Below are positions 7,712-17,200 of a DNA stretch of 64,000 nt, piece after piece. The translations under genes were made by a program, and so were the position numbers. The stretch is from positions 14,422 to 78,421 of the forward strand of contig CAZXOC010000002.1 in NCBI GenBank assembly GCA_964642165.1, written 5' to 3'. Position 1 is the stretch's first letter; the number at the start of each line of letters is the position of its first letter. The notes beneath the pieces are model-generated. The model was not told the origin of the DNA, ran no database searches, and was given only the letters and a program-made list of their open reading frames with translations. The DNA is from CAYRVX01 sp964642165. GTDB lineage: Bacteria > Planctomycetota > Phycisphaerae > SM23-33.

Positions 7712-8029
7712 TCACGCGACAATCTTCGTGACCCGCACCTGGATGTACTTCTGCCGGTGCCCCATCTTCCGGCGCGAGCTTTTCCGCCGGCGCCACCGAT
7801 ACACGTAAAGCTTGCGGCCCTTGACCTCGCCGGCGACGATCTCGCCGACGACCTTCGCGCCTTCCACCAGCGGCGTGCCGACGCGGACGTCGCCGTCGGC
7901 GCTCACCAGCAGGACCCGGTCGAACTCGATCTCCCCGGCGTCCTCGGGCAGGTCGCGCAGGTCCAGGTTCAGCACGTCACCCTCGGCGACCCGGAACTGC
8001 TGGCCGCTGTCCTCGATCACTGCATACAC
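7712..8029 (-). CDS. rplU: 50S ribosomal protein bL21
   Basis: With the GTG at 8027-8029 the product has 105 residues, the normal size for bL21, beginning MYAVIEDSGQQFRVAEGDVL and ending with the family signature KMGHRQKYIQVRVTKI, which contacts 23S rRNA. GAGGAG six bases upstream decides for this GTG over an ATG eight codons earlier. In most bacteria rplU is followed by rpmA (bL27) and often obg; here the next gene is a pseudopilin, so the usual rplU-rpmA operon is broken. A strong promoter lies upstream and a hairpin downstream, making it a single-gene unit. Confidence 0.96.
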   Translation of the reverse strand: MYAVIEDSGQQFRVAEGDVLNLDLRDLPEDAGEIEFDRVLLVSADGDVRVGTPLVEGAKVVGEIVAGEVKGRKLYVYRWRRRKSSRRKMGHRQKYIQVRVTKIVA

Positions 8030-8061
8030 GGCTGTCTCCTCGCCTGGAAGCAAAGCATGGA

Positions 8062-8089
8062 ATTATCAACATCCCGGCGCCCGTGTCAA
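8062..8089 (-). promoter_or_regulatory. Strong promoter of rplU
   Basis: Perfect TTGACA (8089-8084), 16-base spacer, GATAAT (8067-8062), about 33 bases before the GTG start. This is the closest match to the sigma-70 consensus in the window, as expected for a ribosomal protein gene. Confidence 0.75.
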
Positions 8090-8145
8090 GCCCCCGCCCG
8101 CTCACCTGGCCGGCCCCCCGTCTCTGGGTGGGTACGGGCTTCGGC

Positions 8146-8174
8146 TTGGCGCTGCGGGCGGGCGGTGATAGGCT
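8146..8174 (+). promoter_or_regulatory. Promoter of the amidohydrolase gene
   Basis: TTGGCG (8146-8151), 17-base spacer, TAGGCT (8169-8174), 33 bases before the ATG at 8208. It is divergent from the rplU promoter. Confidence 0.55.
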
Positions 8175-8207
8175 CCCCTCGGCCCGGCAGCAGAAAGGGC
8201 GACCCCC

Positions 8208-8972
8208 ATGATCATCGATGCCGACTGCCACATCTCGCCGACGCCCGAAGGCGGCAACAGCATCACCACCGACGAGCTCCTGCGGCGGATGGACCGCGCC
8301 GGCGTGGACAAGGCCGTCGCGTGGCTCCAGCCACCCTACCGCCGCGAGGTCGATCCCGCCAACGCCTACGTCCACCAGGCCATGCGCGACCACGGCGACC
8401 GCGTCCTGGGCTTCGGCTGGGCCGACCCCAACCTCGGCGTCGACGCCGCCAAGGCCACCGTCCGCCGCTGCGTGGAGGACTTCGGGCTCTACGGCGTGAA
8501 ACTCAACGGCGCCCAGAACAGCTTCTACATCGACTCGCCGGAGCTGTCGATCCCCGTGATCGAGGAGATCGCCCGGGCCGGCTGCCTGCTGGCCTTCCAC
8601 GTCGGCGCCGACGCCTACGAGCACACGCACCCCTTCCGCGTGGGTAAGATCGCCCGGCAGTTCCCCGAGACGACCATCCTCGCCGTGCACATGGGCGGGG
8701 CGTCGTTCCACGACCTGTCCGACGCGATGATCGAGGTCGCCGCCGACTGCCCCAACCTCCACCTCATCGGCAGCGGGGTCCGGGTGATCCCCGTCCTCAA
8801 GGCCATCCGCACCCTCGGGGCCGATCGCGTCAGCTTCGGCAGCGACACGCCCTTCGAGCTGATGTGGGTCGAGCGGGCCAAGTACGATGCCCTGCTCGAC
8901 GGCGAGGTCGCGGACGAGGACAGGGCCAGGATCATGGGCGGCAACATCGCGCGGCTGTTCGGCCTGGCGTAG
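8208..8972 (+). CDS. Amidohydrolase-2 family TIM-barrel hydrolase
   Basis: 254 residues, no signal peptide. Residues 1-8 MIIDADCH carry the D-x-H-type metal motif of the amidohydrolase superfamily (here DCH). Further metal or catalytic positions are LAFHVGADA (His about 128), LAVHMGGASF (His about 163) and FGSDTPFE (Asp about 205), and the C-terminus IMGGNIARLFGL is typical of the Amidohydro_2 group that includes ACMS decarboxylase-like enzymes. The substrate cannot be named. AAAGGG nine bases before ATG supports the start. A second member of the superfamily is at 27646-28533. Confidence 0.85.
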   Translation: MIIDADCHISPTPEGGNSITTDELLRRMDRAGVDKAVAWLQPPYRREVDPANAYVHQAMRDHGDRVLGFGWADPNLGVDAAKATVRRCVEDFGLYGVKLNGAQNSFYIDSPELSIPVIEEIARAGCLLAFHVGADAYEHTHPFRVGKIARQFPETTILAVHMGGASFHDLSDAMIEVAADCPNLHLIGSGVRVIPVLKAIRTLGADRVSFGSDTPFELMWVERAKYDALLDGEVADEDRARIMGGNIARLFGLA

Positions 8973-9048
8973 GGCAGGCTGCCGCCGGGGGAGAACACCG
9001 AAGCCGCCGTCAGGCCAGCCGCCGCCGATGCAACCGTCCCGGCCGGGC

Positions 9049-10428
9049 CTACCCCAGCGCGTCACGCAGGTTCCGGAGGAACGCCGCGGCGGCCAGGCAC
9101 CCGCCGTGGAACTGCGACAGGCGGAATCGCTCGTTGGGGCTGTGGATGCGGTCGTCCGGCAGGCCGAAGCCCAGCAGCACGGCGTCCAGCCCCAGCAGGC
9201 GCTGGATCACCTCCGTCACCGGCACGGACGCCCCGCAGCGAATCATGGCCGGGGCGCGGCCGAACGCCTCGGCCATCGCGGCGCGCCCGGCGTCCATCGC
9301 GGGCGAGTCCAGCGGCAGCAGCACCGGACGGGCCTCGGCGTTGACGTGCACCTCGGCCGTCACGCCCGGCGGCGTGTGAGCGGCAACGAACTCCCGAAAG
9401 CCCGCCACGACCTTCGCCGGGTCCTGGTCGGGCACCAGCCGCATCGAGATCTTCGCGCTCGCCGAAGCCGGGATGATCGTCTTGGAGCCCTTGTCCGTGT
9501 AGCCGCCGACGATGCCGTTGGCGTCGAGCGTGGGACGCCCCCAGCGCCGCTCCAGCACGGGGAGGCCCTTCTCGCCGGCGCCGAGGGCCCCGACGCCCAG
9601 CGACCGGGCGTACTCGCTTTCGTCGAAGGGCAGCTTGTCCCACTCGGCCCGCTCGGCGTCGGACGTCGGCCGCACGTCATCGTAAAAGCCGGGGACGGTC
9701 ACGCGACCATCGGCATCGTGCATCTCGGCCAGCATCCGCGCCAGGGCGTTGATGGGGTTCGTGACCGCCCCGCCATGCAGGCCGCTGTGGATGTCGGCCG
9801 ACGGCCCGTGAAGGCGCACCTCCACGTAGGCCAGCCCGCGCAGGGCGTAGGTGATGCTCGGCACGTCGGGGGCGAAGAACTCCGTGTCGCTGATGACCGC
9901 TGCGTCGGCGGCGAGCATTTCGGCGTGCTCGGCCAGGAAGCCCTCCAGGTGCGGCGAGCCGATCTCCTCCTCGCCCTCGGCGAAGAGCTTGAGGTTGACG
10001 GGCAGGGCGTCCCCGGCCTGCCGGAAGGCCTCGATGGCCGCCAGGTGGGCCATCAGCGGGCCCTTGTCGTCGCTGGCGCCGCGCGCGAAGAGGCTCTCGT
10101 CCCGGACGACCGGCTCGAACGGGTCGCTGTGCCACTGCTCCAGCGGGTCGGGCGGCTGGACGTCGTAGTGCCCGTAGACCAGCAGCGTCGGGGCCGTGTC
10201 GTCGACGTGGGCCCGGGCCAGCACGTTCGGCGGCCCGCCGCCCTCGGCCACCTGCGCCTCCAGGCCCAGCTCCTCCAGGCGCTCGGCGAGCCACTCGGCA
10301 CAGCGCCGGCAGTCGTCCGGGCGCGTATTGGCGACGCTGGGGATGCGGAGGAACTCCATCAGCCTCGCCAAGTGTTCCTCGCGGTGCGCTTCCAGGTACT
10401 CGACGACGGATCTTCGCAGCATGGCCAT
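9049..10428 (-). CDS. M20 family metallodipeptidase
   Basis: 459 residues, cytoplasmic. It has all the signatures of the M20 dipeptidase/carnosinase group: VYGHYDVQP (metal His about 87, catalytic Asp 89), RGASDDKGP (bridging Asp about 120), AEGEEEIGSP (catalytic Glu about 153), a lid domain with RGLAYVEVRLHGPSADIHSG, and a final metal His in RIHSPNERF. The lid His for dimer contact is in DIHSGLHGG. It hydrolyses dipeptides or N-acylated amino acids by family knowledge; the exact substrate is unknown. It is the last gene of the minus-strand group following the sulfatases. Confidence 0.9.
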   Translation of the reverse strand: MAMLRRSVVEYLEAHREEHLARLMEFLRIPSVANTRPDDCRRCAEWLAERLEELGLEAQVAEGGGPPNVLARAHVDDTAPTLLVYGHYDVQPPDPLEQWHSDPFEPVVRDESLFARGASDDKGPLMAHLAAIEAFRQAGDALPVNLKLFAEGEEEIGSPHLEGFLAEHAEMLAADAAVISDTEFFAPDVPSITYALRGLAYVEVRLHGPSADIHSGLHGGAVTNPINALARMLAEMHDADGRVTVPGFYDDVRPTSDAERAEWDKLPFDESEYARSLGVGALGAGEKGLPVLERRWGRPTLDANGIVGGYTDKGSKTIIPASASAKISMRLVPDQDPAKVVAGFREFVAAHTPPGVTAEVHVNAEARPVLLPLDSPAMDAGRAAMAEAFGRAPAMIRCGASVPVTEVIQRLLGLDAVLLGFGLPDDRIHSPNERFRLSQFHGGCLAAAAFLRNLRDALG

Positions 10429-10488
10429 GTCTCACTGCATTCGCTTCGCCCGTTGGGCGGTCTTCCTGACCCACGTGCCCTCCACCTG

Positions 10489-10677
10489 CTACTCCCATCG
10501 CGTGCGGAGGAATTCCGGAACCGTCACGGCCCCGTCGCTGTTGGCGTCGAGGCGGCGGAAGATCCGCTTGTACGCCCCGGTCTGGTCCGTGTGGTCCGGC
10601 TTGCGGGCATTCCCCGCCGACAGGGCCGCGAGGCACGCCGCCGCCGGGAAAGCCGCCGCTGGCAAAACTCTCTGCAT
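10489..10677 (-). CDS. Small exported EF-hand protein
   Basis: 62 residues: a signal peptide (1-24, MQRVLPAAAFPAAACLAALS then AGNA) and one complete canonical EF-hand loop, residues 44-55 DANSDGAVTVPE, with D1, N3, D5, G6, V8 and E12 all correct for calcium. GGAG nine bases before the ATG makes it a real gene rather than a shadow. It lies between a sulfatase and an M20 peptidase on the same strand. EF-hand modules are often fused to sulfatases in planctomycetes; a free single-hand protein could dimerise or bind calcium near the calcium-dependent sulfatase. That role is inference. Confidence 0.65.
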   Translation of the reverse strand: MQRVLPAAAFPAAACLAALSAGNARKPDHTDQTGAYKRIFRRLDANSDGAVTVPEFLRTRWE

Positions 10678-10729
10678 GTCTGTCTCCGTGCCGAAGGGTC
10701 GATGGGCGGACCCCGCCTTCGGGACGCCG

Positions 10730-12187
10730 TCACCCGCGCCGCTGGATGACCGGCTGCTTCTCGCCGGCGGCAGTCATGCGGCGCTTCAGGAGCGCCGCAA
10801 GCTCCGCGCGCACCGCCGCGTGCGCCGGGCTGGCGACCAGGTTCGCCCGCTCGTGCGGGTCCTTCTCCAGGTCGTAAAGGAACGCCTCTGCGTAGACGTC
10901 ACTGTCGCGAGTGCCGAGCCGGGCCTTCCCCCTCGGCGCCACGACGCCGTACTTCCACTTCTTCGTCCGAACCGCGCGGCCGCAACTGCTCTCGCTGATC
11001 TGGACGAACACCTCCTGCGGCCAGTCCCGGGCCGTACCGTCCACGAGGCCCTGGAGCGGGCGGCCGCGAAGGGGCGCCGGCCGCTTCGCCCCGGCGGCGG
11101 CGAGGACGGTCGGCGTCAGATCGATCAGGCTGACCAGCTCGTCGATGACCTTCCCCCCGGTGAACCCCGGCCCGCGGACGATCAGGGGCGTCCGGATGGA
11201 GTTGTCGTGGCAGGAGCGTTTGTACTCGCCGTTGCGGGTCCGGAAGTGGCAGCCGTGGTCGGCCGTGTAGATGACCAGCGTGTTATCGGCCAGGCCCAGG
11301 CGCTTCAGTTCGGCGCGCATGCGGCCGACGTTCTCGTCCAGGCTGTGGCAGCAGCCGAGGTAGTCGGGCAGCTCCCGGCGCCAGTCGCCCTTCGTGCCGG
11401 CCAGGTCGCCGGGCACGGTGAAGTCCCGGAAGCGTTGCTTGGAGCCGCGTGGGCCCTCGAAGTGGCGGTGGTCGTTCTGATGATGCGGCTCGATGTAGGA
11501 GACGAACAGGAAGAAAGGCTTCGCGCCGGCGCCCGCGGCCTTGCGCGACCGCAGGTATTCCAGCACCCAGTCGGTCTGGGCGTCGACGCGGTATCGGCCT
11601 TTGGGGAACTCGCGTTTACGGCCGTCGGCGTCGAACATGTGGCCGTCATAGGCATGCGACGTGAACTCCAGCACGTCGGAGGCGAGCCAGAAATCCCGAT
11701 AGCCGCCCCGGCGCTCGGGGGGCACCGGCTTCGTTCGGCAGTTGAACGGCTCGACGCCGGGGATGCGCCCCCCGTCCGACGCGAGGTGCCACTTCCCGAC
11801 GTATCCCACGTCGTAGCCGGCCTCGCTCAGCCGGTGCGCCATGGTCCTCTCGGTACGGGGCAGCGCAATACCGTTGCGGAAGCACGTGGTTTCCGTAGCG
11901 TACTTGCCGGTCTGCAGCGCCGCCCGCGCCGGGCCGCACACCGGCTGACAAGTGAAGGAGTGGTGGAACCGCACGCCCTCGGCGGCCATGCGGTCGAGGT
12001 TCGGCGTCAGCCCCGGGAAGACCGGCGAGCCATAGCACCCCACCGTGTCCCAACGCTGCTGGTCGCTGAACAGCAGCAGGATGTTCGGGCGGCGCTCCGC
12101 GCCACCGGCGGCCGCGCCGGCCGGCTCGCCCATCGTCATCGCCGCGGCACCCAGACCGGCGGCCTTCAGGAACTTGCGTCGTCGCAT
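10730..12187 (-). CDS. Tat-exported formylglycine sulfatase
   Basis: 485 residues from the ATG at 12185-12187, chosen because it gives a clean Tat signal (MRRRKFLKAAGLGAAAMTMG) with GGAG eight bases upstream; an upstream in-frame extension of 14 codons lacks such support. Metal ligands in LLLFSDQQRWD. The active-site signature is CGPARAALQTGKY (C-x-P-x-R), whose Cys would be converted to formylglycine. VGKWHLA carries the conserved Lys/His and YTADHGCHF the second metal site. It hydrolyses sulfate esters of carbohydrates in the periplasm or outside; no formylglycine-generating enzyme lies in this window. It clusters with the second sulfatase. Confidence 0.9.
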   Translation of the reverse strand: MRRRKFLKAAGLGAAAMTMGEPAGAAAGGAERRPNILLLFSDQQRWDTVGCYGSPVFPGLTPNLDRMAAEGVRFHHSFTCQPVCGPARAALQTGKYATETTCFRNGIALPRTERTMAHRLSEAGYDVGYVGKWHLASDGGRIPGVEPFNCRTKPVPPERRGGYRDFWLASDVLEFTSHAYDGHMFDADGRKREFPKGRYRVDAQTDWVLEYLRSRKAAGAGAKPFFLFVSYIEPHHQNDHRHFEGPRGSKQRFRDFTVPGDLAGTKGDWRRELPDYLGCCHSLDENVGRMRAELKRLGLADNTLVIYTADHGCHFRTRNGEYKRSCHDNSIRTPLIVRGPGFTGGKVIDELVSLIDLTPTVLAAAGAKRPAPLRGRPLQGLVDGTARDWPQEVFVQISESSCGRAVRTKKWKYGVVAPRGKARLGTRDSDVYAEAFLYDLEKDPHERANLVASPAHAAVRAELAALLKRRMTAAGEKQPVIQRRG

Positions 12188-12240
12188 GGCATCCACTCCG
12201 CAGACGGCCTTCCTCGTCCGCCGCGCCATCGAACCTCGGA

Positions 12241-12271
12241 GCCCCGTACCCTACCCGTGCGGGGGCGGGGC
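12241..12271. terminator. GC hairpin between the two sulfatase genes
   Basis: GCCCCG (12241-12246) pairs with CGGGGC (12266-12271). It lies downstream of the sulfatase at 12357-14114 and before the start at 12187, so it may terminate or attenuate. No T-run. Confidence 0.25.
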
Positions 12272-12356
12272 ATCACGTCGCCGCCGGCGCCGGCAGGCGA
12301 ACCTCGAGCGGCGGAAGCTCCAACTCGCCTTCCCAGGGGTCGGCCGGGCGCCCCCC

Positions 12357-14114
12357 CTATCCGCCCAGGTACTTCACGTACACGTAGAACGCCCCGCTGC
12401 TCTTGCCGTCCTCGCCGGTGAACCAGGTCTGGAGCTTCGCCTTGCCGGCGGGGAGCTTCACGCGAAGGACGGCTTCCTTCGCGCCGGCGGCGACGGCGAC
12501 GGTCTCGTCCACCCGGCCGATCTTCAGCCGCGCCTTCGTCGCGGGGAGGAACTTCTCGCGAATGGGCAAGTCGGCCTCCTTCGGCCAGCGGCGCAGAGCG
12601 AACTCATACGTCCCGGCGCGGGCGACCTCGACGGCCCAGAGGCCGTTGGCGGCCCGGCCGCCGCGGATCGCGCCCTGGTTCCACGGCACGGATCGCCCGT
12701 GCCAGTCGTGGCAGGTGATGCAGACGGGGTCCTCGTGCTGAGAGCCGAGGATCGTCTCGCAGTACTCGCCAAAGCGCTTCGAGACGCCCGCCCACCACTT
12801 CTCGTACTCGGCGCGAAGGCGCTGCACCACCTTGGGGTTGGCGTCGGCGACGTTGGTCTTCTGGCCGGGGTCGGCCTGCATGTCGTGGAGTTCCTTGCCG
12901 TTGACCAGGCGCCAGCGGTCGGTCATGACGGCGCTCTTGCGCCACTTCTCCGGGTGATCGATGCGCTGGGAGTCGGTCACGAGCACGCGGTCGGGCCAGC
13001 GGGCGTCCGCCTTCCGCAGCAGCGGCGCGAGGCTCGCGCCGTCCAGCGTCACGTTCGGCGGTGCCTTCAGCCCGCACAGCTCGATCAGCGTCGGCAGGAG
13101 GTCGACGTGGGCGGTGACGCGGCCGACGTCGCGCCCGGGCTTCATTCCCCCGCCCGGCCAGCGCAGGAAGCACGGCACGCGGTGCCCGCCGTCGTACTCG
13201 CTGCCCTTCGTGCCTCGCATGCCGGCGTTGAAGCCCTTCCCGCGCCGGAAGCCCCCCGCCGTGCCGTTGTCCGTCATGAAGATCAGCACCGTGTCTCCGG
13301 CGACGCCCAGCTTGTCGAGCTGCTTCATCAACCGGCCCATGTTGTCGTCGATGTTCGTGATCATGCCGTAGAAGTTGGCGTTCGGCACGTTCGCCTTGCC
13401 CTGGTACATCGCGACGTACTTCTGGGGGCAGCGGTACGGCCCGTGCGGGGCGTTCGTGGTGAGGTAGCAGAAGAACGGCCGGCCCGCCTTGGCGCTGGCG
13501 GCGACGAACTCCATGGCCTTGTCGAACCACACGTCCGTGCAGTAGCCCTTGCAGGGCACGGGCTTGCCGTTGTGGAAGTACGTGTCGTCGAAGTAGTCGT
13601 TGCCCCAGTAGTCGGGGGTCTGCCCGACGCCCCCGCCGCCGTGGCACCAGACCTCGTCGAAGCCGCGGAACCGCGGGCTGAACGGGTAGTTGTCGCCCAG
13701 GTGCCATTTGCCGAACTGCCCCGTCCGGTAGCCGCCCCCCCGGAAGACGTCGGCCATGGTCACCTCGTCCTTCCGCAGGAGCGACCGGCCCATGATCGTG
13801 TGCCAGACGCCCGTGCGGTTGCAGTAGCGCCCGGTCATCAGCGCCGCGCGCGTCGGGGCGCACGTCGGGCCGACGTGGAAGTTCGTCAGCCGCGTGCTCT
13901 GGGCGTGCAGCCGGTCCAGGTTCGGCGTGCGGATCACCGCGTTGCCGTGGCAGCCCAGATCGCCGTAGCCCTGGTCGTCGGTGATGACCAGGATCACGTT
14001 GGGCCTGCCGGTGGCCGGCGCCTTGCCCGCCAGCAGCCGCGGCGCCGCCAGGGCGGCCGTGCCGAAGCTCATCGCCTTCAGGAAACCGCGACGCGTCGTT
14101 CGTCTTGTGCGCAT
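12357..14114 (-). CDS. Tat-exported arylsulfatase with C-terminal accessory domain
   Basis: 585 residues. Twin-arginine signal (RRTTRRGFLKAMSFGTAALA), then VILVITDDQGYGDLGCHGN (metal site), TCAPTRAALMTGRY (formylglycine motif C-A-P-T-R), FGKWHLGD, FMTDNGTAGG (metal site) and MRGTKGSEYDGGHRVP. These place it in the bacterial arylsulfatase A-like S1 group. Residues about 440-585 form an added beta-rich region after the sulfatase fold (AGTYEFALRRWPKE, KLQTWFTGEDGKSSG), commonly seen in planctomycete sulfatases and probably binding or stabilising. The substrate is a sulfated sugar, not determinable here. It is the first gene of the minus-strand sulfatase group and is divergent from the esterase-like operon. 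Confidence 0.92.
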   Translation of the reverse strand: MRTRRTTRRGFLKAMSFGTAALAAPRLLAGKAPATGRPNVILVITDDQGYGDLGCHGNAVIRTPNLDRLHAQSTRLTNFHVGPTCAPTRAALMTGRYCNRTGVWHTIMGRSLLRKDEVTMADVFRGGGYRTGQFGKWHLGDNYPFSPRFRGFDEVWCHGGGGVGQTPDYWGNDYFDDTYFHNGKPVPCKGYCTDVWFDKAMEFVAASAKAGRPFFCYLTTNAPHGPYRCPQKYVAMYQGKANVPNANFYGMITNIDDNMGRLMKQLDKLGVAGDTVLIFMTDNGTAGGFRRGKGFNAGMRGTKGSEYDGGHRVPCFLRWPGGGMKPGRDVGRVTAHVDLLPTLIELCGLKAPPNVTLDGASLAPLLRKADARWPDRVLVTDSQRIDHPEKWRKSAVMTDRWRLVNGKELHDMQADPGQKTNVADANPKVVQRLRAEYEKWWAGVSKRFGEYCETILGSQHEDPVCITCHDWHGRSVPWNQGAIRGGRAANGLWAVEVARAGTYEFALRRWPKEADLPIREKFLPATKARLKIGRVDETVAVAAGAKEAVLRVKLPAGKAKLQTWFTGEDGKSSGAFYVYVKYLGG

Positions 14115-14154
14115 AGTGCTTTGCCCTCACCCGTACTGGAAAGCGACACCGCAG

Positions 14155-14184
14155 AGGGTAAGATGCCGGAGGTCCGCCTGGCAA
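14155..14184 (-). promoter_or_regulatory. Candidate promoter of the sulfatase group
   Basis: TTGCCA (14184-14179), 18-base spacer, TACCCT (14160-14155), 41 bases before the ATG at 14114. A weaker plus-strand -10 (TAAGAT, 14159-14164) overlaps it and may serve the divergent operon, so the two directions would compete. Confidence 0.4.
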
Positions 14185-14239
14185 GGGCCAACCGCTCGCC
14201 GCCGCGCGGCGACGGCGGGCCCATCGGGAGCCATCGCCG

Positions 14240-17200
14240 ATGATCGAGGCACGTACCGGCTGCGGCGCACGGGTCCTGCGGCTGCTCGTCCTGCTCCCGC
14301 TGCTGGGCCCCCTTGTCCACGGGTGCGTGCGGGAGGACGCCGCCATGCCGAAGGCTCCGACACCCGACGCCGATGCGCCGCCGGCCCTCCTGCGCGTGCC
14401 GGCGTGCGCGCCGGCGAGACCGATCCTGCTCGACGGCACCGGGCGCGACAACGTCTGGGCGCGGGCCGCCGAATGGCCCTCTCCGCGCCTCGCGCCCCCG
14501 TACGCCTGCGAGCCGACGATGCCCTCGCGAGCCGCCGTCGTCCGGGCCGGCCGCTGGCTGCTGTTCGGCCTCGACGCCCACGAGGCCGACGGCATCGTCG
14601 CACGCCAGGTAGCCCACGGCGTCGATCTCTGGCACGAGGACGCCTTCGTCGTGACGCTCGGCGGCTCCGCATCGCTCGAGGTGGTCGCCAATCCACTCGG
14701 CGCCGTCTGCTGCTACCGCGGCGGCAAGCGGACGATGGAACCGATCGCGGATCGCGCCGTGCGGGCAGCCGCGCGGGTCCGCCGGGACGCCTGGCGCGTC
14801 GAGCTGGCCGTCGACCTCCGCCAGGTGCCCGTCGCCGACGCCGGCACGCTGCGCTGTCGCCTCTCGCGCCAGCGCCAGGCCCGCGGCCTGACGCCCTTCG
14901 AGGAGACGGCAGCGCCGCCGGTCGCGCTGTCGCTCGGACCCGGCGAAGACGGACCCGCGGAGGTCCGCCTGGACGTCCCGGCGCCGCAGCGCTTCGCGGG
15001 CCGCGCCGCCCTGGAAACCGCCCTGGCGAACGAGCCGCCCACCTCGGCGGAGGACTGGGCGAGGATGCCCGCGTGCCTGCTGCGGCACGAGAGCGGCCGG
15101 GGCGCCCTGCCGGCGGACTTCCAGCCGACCGAGGTCCGCGCCTGCGCCGCCGCCGGCGCCCTGCTCCTGCACATCCGCTGCCTGGAACGCCACGCGGCGA
15201 CGATCGCCGATGCCGGCGAGGCGCTGTGGGCCGAGGACAGCGTCGAGGTCTTCCTCGGGCCGGAGGGCTTCAACTACCTCCAGGTGGCCGCCAACCCCAA
15301 CGGCGTGCTGAAGGCGGCGACGGGCAAGACCGGCGGGCGACGCATCCGCCCGGCGGAGCCGCCCAAGGGCGTCACCGTCCGCGCCGAGAGGACGACCAGG
15401 GCGTGGACGCTCCGACTGGCGATCCCGCTGCCCGCCGTCGCGAAGCTCGTCGGCGCCCCGGCGGACTGCCTGCCGCCGGCCTGGCCGTGGCGCGTGCAGA
15501 TCGTCCGCAACCGCCCGGCGCGCGACGCGCTGGGGCAGGGGGCCCAGTGCTCCGTCCTGAACGTCACGCACAGCGGCAACGCGCACTGTCCGGCGCGGTT
15601 CGGCGCATTGCGGCTGGTTCGTCCGACCGGCCGGCGCATCGCGGCGCCCCGTCCACGCGAGGTCGAGCTGCCGCCGCCCGTTCTCGACGCCGCGGCGCGG
15701 AAGCGACGGCGCCCCCACACGCTCGTGCGACGATGGCTCGACGCGCGGAGCCGGAAGCTCCATGCCGCCAGCGAAGAGGCGTTCGCGAAGATCCACGACG
15801 CCGACGGCTGGCGGGCCTACGCCGGACCGCTCCGCGATCGCTTGTGGAAGTCCATGTTCCCCTCTGCAGCGGGGCACCTGGCGCAGGCCCGGGGCGAGCT
15901 GAACGCCCGGATCGTCTACGACCTGCCCGGCGAGGGCTACCGCTGCCGGGGGCTGATCTTCGAGTCGCGCGGCGGCCTGCCCGTGCCGGCGACGCTCTAC
16001 GTGCCCGCGGGCGCCTCCCGTCGCCCCCGCGAAAAGCGCCCCGCGCTGATCATGATCCCCGCGCACCACACGGGGCGAAACTCGCGCGACCTGGCGATCC
16101 TGGGGGCGAACTTCGCCCGGGCGGGCGGCGTGGCGGTGGCGATGGAGTCGATCGGCTCGGGCGAGCGCGGCATCGGGGCGCCCTGGGCGCACAAGAACCA
16201 CCAGCGCTGCGTCGCGGGCGTGCAGGCTCACCTCGCGGGCGACAACCTCGCCGGCTGGACCGCCTTCGACATCTCCCGCGCGGTGGACTACCTGCTGCTC
16301 GAGCGCGACGACGTCGCCGCGTCGCCGCGGCGGATCGCGCTGGTCGGCGGCGTCGCCGGCGGCGGGGACGTCAGCGCCGTCGCCGCGGCGCTCGACGACC
16401 GCATCGCCGTGTCCATCCCCTTCAACTTCTCCGCGACCGGGCCGATGGACGCCTGGTACGACCCGCTGCGGAGCACCTACGGCGCCCATGCCAGCGGGCT
16501 GTCGGCGTGGAAGGTCGCGGCGCTGGCCGCCCCACGATGCCTGGCCCAGGCCCAGGAGTTCGCCTGGACGCCCGCCGAGCAGAGCCGCCACGAGCGCTTC
16601 GAGCGCCTCTACGGCTGGCTCGGCGCGCCGGGAAACCTGGCGAAGCTCCACGGCGGGCCGAACACCCACGCGACGCACTTCAACTGGATGCACCGCATCC
16701 CGATGTACCGGCTGCTGAACCGCTGGCTCGGCATGAAGCTCCCGACGCGCCGCGAGGACGAGCTCACGGACGTGGTTCCCCCGGGCCGTCTCGACTGCTT
16801 CGACAAGCCGCTCGGCAGGAAGCACCTCCGCGAGCTGCGGCGTGCCCGGCGGCTGATCCAGCCGCACGAGCTGGCCGCGAAGACGGCCGGGCAGCGCCTC
16901 GCGTATGCCCGCAGGGACTGCCGCCTGGAAGCCAGGCGCCGTGGGGCGGCCCCCGCCCAGGTGCTGGCCGACCGCCTCACCCGCCTGCTGGGCGATACGA
17001 CGCCTGCGCCGGCCGCGCCCGTCCACACGCGCGACCTCGGCACGTGGCACGGGGCGGAGGTGCGCGGCCTCTGGCTGCCAACCGAAGGCGATGCCGAGGG
17101 TCCCGGCGCGGCGGCCTGGCTGCTCCTCCCGAAGGCCAGGGCCGCACGCCCGGCCGTGATCGGCGTCTGTCAGTCGGGCAAGCGGCGTTTCCTCGCTCGG

